DNA of 64,000 nt, from the NCBI GenBank assembly GCA_029851415.1, contig CM056744.1, positions 88,151,907 through 88,215,906 on the forward strand, read 5' to 3'. Made by a program: the position numbers and the translations under genes. The stretch is from Eretmocerus hayati (lineage: Eukaryota > Arthropoda > Insecta > Hymenoptera > Aphelinidae). Each line of letters opens with the position of its first letter. Position 1 is the stretch's first letter. Positions 57,597 to 64,000 of this stretch are shown here, in pieces. The notes beneath the pieces are model-generated. The model had not been told where the DNA came from and searched no databases. It saw only the letters and a program-made list of their open reading frames with translations.

Positions 57597-60500
57597 ATAA
57601 AATAATTTTCCGACATGCTTTGCAGAAAAGTGTCTTTTCCGCAATGATTTTCAATTCTCTCGCAAGGTTTTTCGAAAAACACAGTTTGATACACTGGTGT
57701 GAAACCTATTTTTTCACCCTTGTAGCGAAATGTATTGTTGTTCAATTGAGGATATTCAAAAACCTTGATCAGAGTCATTTCCACAAAAACTTGACTTTTT
57801 GGAATTTTTTGAGAATTTTCCAATTTTTTTGATAGAATTTAGGACGGTTTTGATCGTGTATTGAGCGTGACTCCTCGCGTGATGCATTGGGTTATCATCA
57901 CAATTTTATGAGGGCTCGAGGACTGTAAAATGAATGATGCTACTTTTCCTTCAGAGTCAGGGTGGGGCCTGATGCATAGAATGGACTCGAGAGACGAATA
58001 TATCAAACTAAACGATCTACCGATATCCGCACATCACCATTACGTTCCATCCTGATATACCCAAAATACACTGATACATCGTAGGTTCTATGCAATATAC
58101 ATATCAACTATAATTTTGTGACTTGCTTATAACTATTACCAAGGTCGAAAAATACCATCAACTTTAGATGCAAGATCAAGTGTGCGTATAGGTTACGAGT
58201 CTTTTACATCGTAAAAGTAACAAAAATATCACCAAGCAAAAGGTACAAATATACGAATCGTCGTAAGTCAGTCTCGAAAAGGGCATAAATTTGTACCGTC
58301 ACCGAGGGATGTTAAGGATAGCTCGCAAAACTCCCGGGCGACTTTGGTTATAAGGGAACAGAGCACAGTCTAAACACAAAACATGTATACAAAAACACCC
58401 ATACCTCCTATCTTCAACAGCAGAAGCTCAAGTTCATCTATTCGATCTTCAGACCCCGCGTATTATGGCGTGTGCGATTTCAAGTCTGCGAGAAATCAAA
58501 TAAAGCTCGAAAGAGAGTGAACGTATCCTCCGACGAAGAAGATACTGCCGGTGTAAAGTTACCCTTTTGCGAGAATAACGGCTTTTCTTCTCTTTTTGTA
58601 GATATATCGGAGTGTTGGTATGGGTATCGTCGGAGAATATTCAGTCAGCAATATTATCACCTCCGATGTTCAGGGTATTCTGGGCTCTATGTGATATAGG
58701 CCGGGATGAGCGTGGAGGAAATTCCATACCACGGAGACTGACGAACGAGCTATAGGGAATATAAATGGAGTTGGAGAGGGTTGGGATGCGTGAGCAAAAA
58801 GGTGTCCGGATAGATGTCGGGGGTCGACAGGTTCGTTCGCCTGTTTATATTGTAGGATATTTCAAGTTCGGGGGATGCCGTTGTAAAAACAAATGATCAG
58901 TAGCAAATTTCTCTCAACGTGAGTGGTAGTCCTTTTTCAATGCATTCAGGCGGACGGAGTTGGCAGCCCCTGTTGAATAGCCTAGTGAAATTGGTCCATT
59001 CTGTAAATATCTGGAGTTTAACTTAACCGGATCACATGAATTTTTTGTATGCGCCAATAAATTGTCTGTTAAAATTGTGCTATGGAGTGGAATTCCATAA
59101 AATTGATGAAATGATCCAAAATGACGGCGGACTCCAACCTTCCCTCAAGTTTGATTTCTCAAATCGCTAGACTTTGTCCATAGAGTCGTTCTACAATTTT
59201 ATTCTGTGACAGAATGATTCTGGATAGATTCAAATTTATTAATCTCGGGTTCATAGAAATTCCCGTCAACATTAATTGAGATCGACTGATGGTTTTTTTT
59301 TTGGAATTAGATATCTTAGATGATTCCATTAGAGCTTGCAATCTCTGGGTGCGAGTATAATAGATTGTTACCGCAGCAAACGCGATGAGTCCAGAATTTG
59401 AAATAGGTATAAGACTGCCTCAATGTATATCTAGATCAATATCCTGATATTCAGCAGGTGGAAGGAGCACTTTTGGATAGATTTCCGAGTTCACAGCAGA
59501 TTCCGCATGCTGGTCGTGAGAGCCAATTTTGTCGCCTGTGATTTAAATTCTAATTTTTTCATCAGCTGTGAGATACGGTGCCTACCAAACCTAGAATTTA
59601 GAAGAATCAAGCTTATCTTCGGGGAAATTTATTATCATTTGAATTTATCTGGGGAATCTCGATCGTTGATATCGATCGAGACAAAAAATTCATTCTAATT
59701 ATCGAGGAAACCATGTAATCAAAAAAATTTCAACCAAAATCGTGGAAGTTTACCATCATAAAAAAACTAAGTGAGTGAAAAATTCCCCTCAAGTACAAGT
59801 GATTATAAGAAAAATAGAAAATTTCCCCTTGCATCTTACGAATTTTTCATAATCTTTGAACAACGACTCACAATTTATTTGTGAAAAGTATGAAGTCCCT
59901 ACTTCTATGAAAGCTTCGTGGCTCACAATTTTCTTCTTTTCAACTTTAGAAAATATTTAAAACGATGTTACCGGTCAGCTCTGGTATCGCCAACAAATGC
60001 GTTCTTGATGGGAGAATAAAAATGCACATAAAATGATATGCCCGGTTGCACATTGTTTTCATCTCCGCAGAAATCCCTTTCGACTGGTAACTTAAACACG
60101 TCTCAACCGCAAACGAGACACACAGAAGATAGTAAAACGTGCAGATAAAAAATATATTTGCCCAAGCAACGTGAACCTCAAACTGTATTTTTATGATTAT
60201 GGAGTCCCAAGATGTGATAGCTAACGCCGTTTTTATCCGCTTCTCCCATCAAAATAAAAATAAAAGGAACAGAACGAAAGATACAACTCTGGAAAGAGTA
60301 ACGATGCAGATATATACACACGCAAAGGCAGCTTGAAGCTCGCGGATGCGCACCACTCATATCCTTAGCTTCCTTTTTCCACGCTCGCATTTACAGAAGT
60401 CCCACCCCCCCCCCTTTTGAACCTTTAAACATGAATTTTCCTCTGGCAAGTTTCTTCGAAAGCAGCGAGTAGTTGTAGTGCAAATTCAAGTCCAGGCCTC

Positions 60501-61759
60501 ATCTGTAACACGTGCATAAACGTGTGTAGGGGGTAACTTTAGCGCGAGCTTGAGACATGTCTTTCGTTTCGACGATGGTATAGTACAGTTGCAACCCGAT
60601 CATTTTTCATGTCCTTCTTCGTATTTTACGCCTGCGATATGCATTCGCATATATGGATAGATATACAGATCATTTCGTAACTTCCATTTTTGCATACGAT
60701 GTAGGATGGCCGGGTTCAACTTGAGATCGCATCCGTTTTGTCTGATCTATGGATAGCTATATGCATGTACGTGGAGATAGGCCAGCAGAAAACGAAGGTC
60801 TGACTTATGTATGGCTTTGGGTGATCGGATTTTGCGAAGTGGAGAATATACAATGAATTTTTCTCATAAATGACGGCCGTAAAACCTCAATGCAATGCAT
60901 CTGTATATCTTTCTAACGCGCAGATTTGGTGGCTATGGATGAATGACATGAAGGTAAATCTTATGATTTTTCGTCCACCTACTCTCGTTAGATTATTGAG
61001 GTGGAAAATTACTCACATGAAGCGTGAAAAACTGTCTGACACCCACCTAGAAATTCTCACTTAGAAATTCTCACTCGAATTCTCATGTATTTTGTGGGTG
61101 GCCCCTTACCTTGTAAACTTTCCTATGAGAATCAGTGCCCTTCGTTATCTCAAATTTTTCTTCACAATCCGTTTGGCATGGGAGTTTACAGGGAGATTCT
61201 GTCGAATCGTTTAATATACAGTTGTTTTTTTTAAGTAGCCCATTAGAATACTGTTTAATCATCTGTAATCCATAATCAGAAACTTCCACGATCATTATTA
61301 AATTATTCTTTGATATCCAGTCCTCGTACGATAAATACAATGAACTCCATCACATAATTAACTTCAATTTAATCAATCGAAATGGTGGAAATGGGAATTC
61401 TACTGATTCCATATTTCTTTTACAGGTGAGTTCAACTATGCAGAACCTCATGATGATACGGGAATACGGTGAGCCACATTATAATCAATGAATTTAATCC
61501 ATCAGTCCAGAAATATTAATACCAATTGAGATGTCCTGTACTTGAATTACTTTTGACACGTCAATTGCGATGGGGCCCACTATGTTCTATTGTTATAAAA
61601 TCACCGACTCTCAACTACTGGAAAATTGTTCTTGTTAATAATTGAGCAAGGTGATTGTAGTTCGCCGAGGACCGAGCCGAGGACTATAATATAATAATGA
61701 GCCAATGAAGGAATTACCTTCATAACGACTGGTACACCCAAGTACAGAAATCAAGTTCA
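57597..61759. other. Gene-free stretch
   Basis: 4.2 kb of AT-rich sequence. A C tract lies at about 60404-60415. Frames are under 90 codons; none has a domain or good splice context. Confidence 0.45.
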
Positions 61760-62425
61760 CCCATGTAAAAATGGGAACCCTATGATCATATATGAACATG
61801 GGGTCCAAGAACCATATGACCATATATGAACATTTATGAATCGATTTTCAAAATTTTTTAAAACCCGAGAAGCTGTTATATATGGTTGCATTTTCAGGAA
61901 ATATTACATCAAAAAGTCACGATGCTGATCTTGCATAACCGAGAAAAACTTCAAGAGTTCATTAAGTAATCGAATCAAAACGACCTATAAGTGATATCAT
62001 TCTCCTGCTAGAAAAAAAAATTTTAATTGCCAAGATAAAAATCGTTTGGCAAATTGGTGACCAATCTGCACAATTTGTTATATCTCGAGATCATCATTTT
62101 GAGAAATATTACATGTAAGCAGGTTCGTCACCAATATGCCAAACGTTTTTTATCTTGGCAATTAAAATTTTTTTTTCTAGCAGGAGAATGATATCACTTA
62201 TAGGTCGTTTTGATTCGATTACTTAATGAACTCTTGGAGATTTTCTCGGTTATGCAAGATCAGCATCGTGACTTTTTGATGTAATAATCTCCTAAAATGC
62301 AACCATAACAACTTTTCGGATTTTCAAAAATTCTGAAAATCGTTTCATAGATGTTCATGTATGGTCATAGGGTCCTTGGACCCCAATGTTCATATATGAT
62401 CATAGGGTTTCCATTTTTACATGGG
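61760..62425. mobile_element. Family E large hairpin, 667 bp
   Basis: The left arm (61760-62063) and right arm (62126-62425) are near-perfect complements around a loop of about 62 bp. Ends are CCCATGTAAAAATGGGAACC and its complement. Arm blocks include ATGATCATATATGAACATG, AAAAAGTCACGATGCTGATC, TAATCGAATCAAAACGACCT and TAATTGCCAAGATAAAAA. Mismatches cluster in the outer third. No coding content. A transcript through it would form about 300 bp of nearly continuous duplex. Shares terminal blocks with the 26.9-kb MITE. Confidence 0.9.
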
Positions 62426-63359
62426 CACGACTAAAAGAAAATCATGAAAAATTTGTTTTGCAATGAACGTGTTAGGATCAACAAAATCATTCAAATAGAC
62501 TTAGAATACCAACCTTTCAACATCCTCAAATTGAGATCCTCAACCCTCAACTAAGCCGAAATCCATATTGCACTCCACGTTGCATTCAAAGGGTCGCATT
62601 TAGGCAGAAGCGTGGAAACGGGAGTACTCTCACACCATTCACCCATAAGAGACAAAATTTATTCCCGCGCGTCGTTAAGCAGCCAGGAGCTACTCTCTTC
62701 GTCTGATAGTCTGCAATGTCTCCCGTTTTCCTCTGAGAAAGCGTAGGAGAACCCAAAGGTGTGCCTCGGGGCTCACGCAGCAGTTAGGACGGAGTTGAGG
62801 TGTGAGGCAAAGTATTTCGCTTGGACACCTCGTAAAAAGAGACTGTGAATATATGTACACTCCTTTTGCTCTCTCACTCTCTTTTCGAGACGACGAACTC
62901 GCGGAACAAACTAGACATAAAATGACAAAATGAAAGCAAGAAGAAGTAAAAGTAGGAGGAGTGAGGATGCTGAGAGACGAGCAGGCAATAAAATGCGGAT
63001 GCCACGAGAAATTATAGAAGAGTGGCTCTGAAACGGCAGCCCAATAAATTATTCCAAAGGAGGTTTCCTGGGCGGAGACTGTCTCGCAAGAGACGATATT
63101 GTGATAGATGTCTCTCAAAATTACCGAGTTTCCTGGAAGTCAGAGGATTAATTGAATCTTGGGGTTGATACTCAAATCAATCACTTTTTGTTAAACTGAG
63201 TCACAGGTTGACTTACCATTCGTCGCACTGAGGAATATTTCCAACAATGTATTCAAGTCACTCGAACTATCGTGGATGTAGCTTCTTACATGTTACTGAA
63301 GATTATGAACCGGTTCTGTTGATGGTCGAAAATATACTTACTACTGATTTTGTTTATTT
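62426..63359. other. No gene recognised
   Basis: The 142-codon minus frame at 62690-63118 is Cys/Ser-rich and read through low-complexity sequence; it has no recognisable domain. Confidence 0.4.
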
Positions 63360-63664
63360 GCACTTTTATCAAATTTGCTTGCGATTTGGGTGAAACGACG
63401 AGAAGACCCGCGTTTATTATCATCTAATTCGAGTTCGTCTTCTCTTTGTTTGGCTGAAATCGCAAGAGAACTGGAGAAAAGTGCGAAAAACTTGGGCGCG
63501 GGCACCTCCTAACCTATAATATAGGCACTTTGTGATTCCCACTTTTATCCGATTCTCTTGCGATTTGGGCGAAACGATGAGAAGACGAACTCGAGTTAGA
63601 TGGTAATGAACGCGGGTCTTCTCGTCGTTTCACTCAAATCGCAAGCAAATTTGATAAAAGTGCG
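63360..63664. repeat. Family B paired hairpins with spacer module
   Basis: Two family B hairpins (63360-63485 and 63540-63664) are inverted copies of each other, so the whole is a palindrome made of palindromes. Each has outer stem CTTGCGATTTGGG against CAAATCGCAAG, inner stem GAGAAGAC against GTCTTCTC, and a loop with TTATCATCTAATTCG (or its complement). The ends are GCACTTTTATCAAATTTGCT and its complement. Between them lies the spacer module GGGCGCGGGCACCTCCTAAC followed by CTATAATATAGGCAC. No coding content. Confidence 0.85.
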
Positions 63665-64000
63665 TAAATCCCGGACTCCAACGCAGCAAGCCCGTCTTTA
63701 AATCTTGTCTGCCATGAATGTGACTCTCTTAACCTTTACGAGTGAACACCCTCCAGGTGGCAACTCGAAAAAGAGTGAGTTCCATCGAGGACCATCACCA
63801 ATTGTTGAAATACCAGTGTTCGTCAAAAATTACGTTTCAGGGATCCAGAAGTCTTGTCTTCAATGAATAGTTATTATTATTTCTCTCATTTTATTTACGT
63901 CAGTGGCACGGCAAGACAACTTGTTTGATTGCTCTTGATCATCTACATATGAGGCTAAATTCTTCCCACACAAATGTACTTAATCATTGATATATAATGT
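63665..64000. other. No gene recognised to window end
   Basis: Ordinary AT-rich sequence; nothing supported. Confidence 0.4.

Noticed and set aside
62690..63118. 142-codon minus-strand frame
   Set aside because: Cys/Ser-rich, read through simple CT/GA-like sequence, no domain and no start or splice context.
1..64000. tRNA and rRNA genes
   Set aside because: Scanned for B-box-like GGTTCGAATCC with a matching acceptor stem and for conserved rRNA blocks; none was convincing by eye.

Overview
This is nuclear DNA of a eukaryote, most likely an insect. It is AT-rich, has long intergenic or intronic stretches, simple repeats, and no operons or long intact reading frames. It holds Tc1/mariner-like and other terminal-inverted-repeat (TIR) elements and one non-LTR retrotransposon tail. 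Element style and the many short palindromic repeats would fit a hymenopteran, but that is an impression, not a demonstration. I see no complete protein-coding gene, tRNA or rRNA. The best gene candidate is one possible first coding exon (35270-35413) with a signal peptide and a good splice donor. Three other open frames (46.2, 48.0 and 50.4 kb) look somewhat protein-like but are not recognised.

The content is mostly repeats, and most of the repeats are inverted. Six dispersed families have two or more copies here: (A) foldback hairpins of about 330 bp at 7.3, 15.8, 25.3 and 47.6 kb, plus fragments at 24.1 and 42.3 kb; (B) hairpins with a TTATCATCTAA loop at 21.8, 23.5, 23.9, 63.4 and 63.5 kb, several of them joined by a shared spacer module; (C) TIR elements ending in TAAGGTAAG at 2.2, 5.6 and 39.9 kb; (D) elements ending in GGGTGTGTCCACAAAT at 9.6 and 48.6 kb; (E) elements whose termini carry CATATATGAACATG at 26.9 and 61.8 kb; (F) short palindromic elements at 11.4 and 57.4 kb.

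Large single structures are a 3.47-kb element with GC-rich inverted arms of about 1.2 kb (31.6-35.1 kb), a 3.0-kb Tc1-like element whose interior is filled by other repeats (38.2-41.2 kb), a 667-bp near-complete hairpin (61.76-62.43 kb), and an element interrupted by a second element that left an 8-bp target duplication (44.4-45.5 kb). Tandem arrays are a 10-bp-period array of about 890 bp (14.8-15.7 kb), a hexanucleotide array (12.1-12.5 kb), a 58-bp array (23.3 kb) and a 78-bp array inside the Tc1-like element (39.6 kb). A region at 51.8-52.7 kb is dense in AGGTCA half-sites and contains two identical DR1 motifs.

No genes can be seen working together. The window reads as an accessory, repeat-nested intergenic or intronic block whose notable property is its density of perfect and near-perfect palindromes. 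Identities and copy relationships were judged by eye, and element boundaries are approximate to a few bases unless stated.
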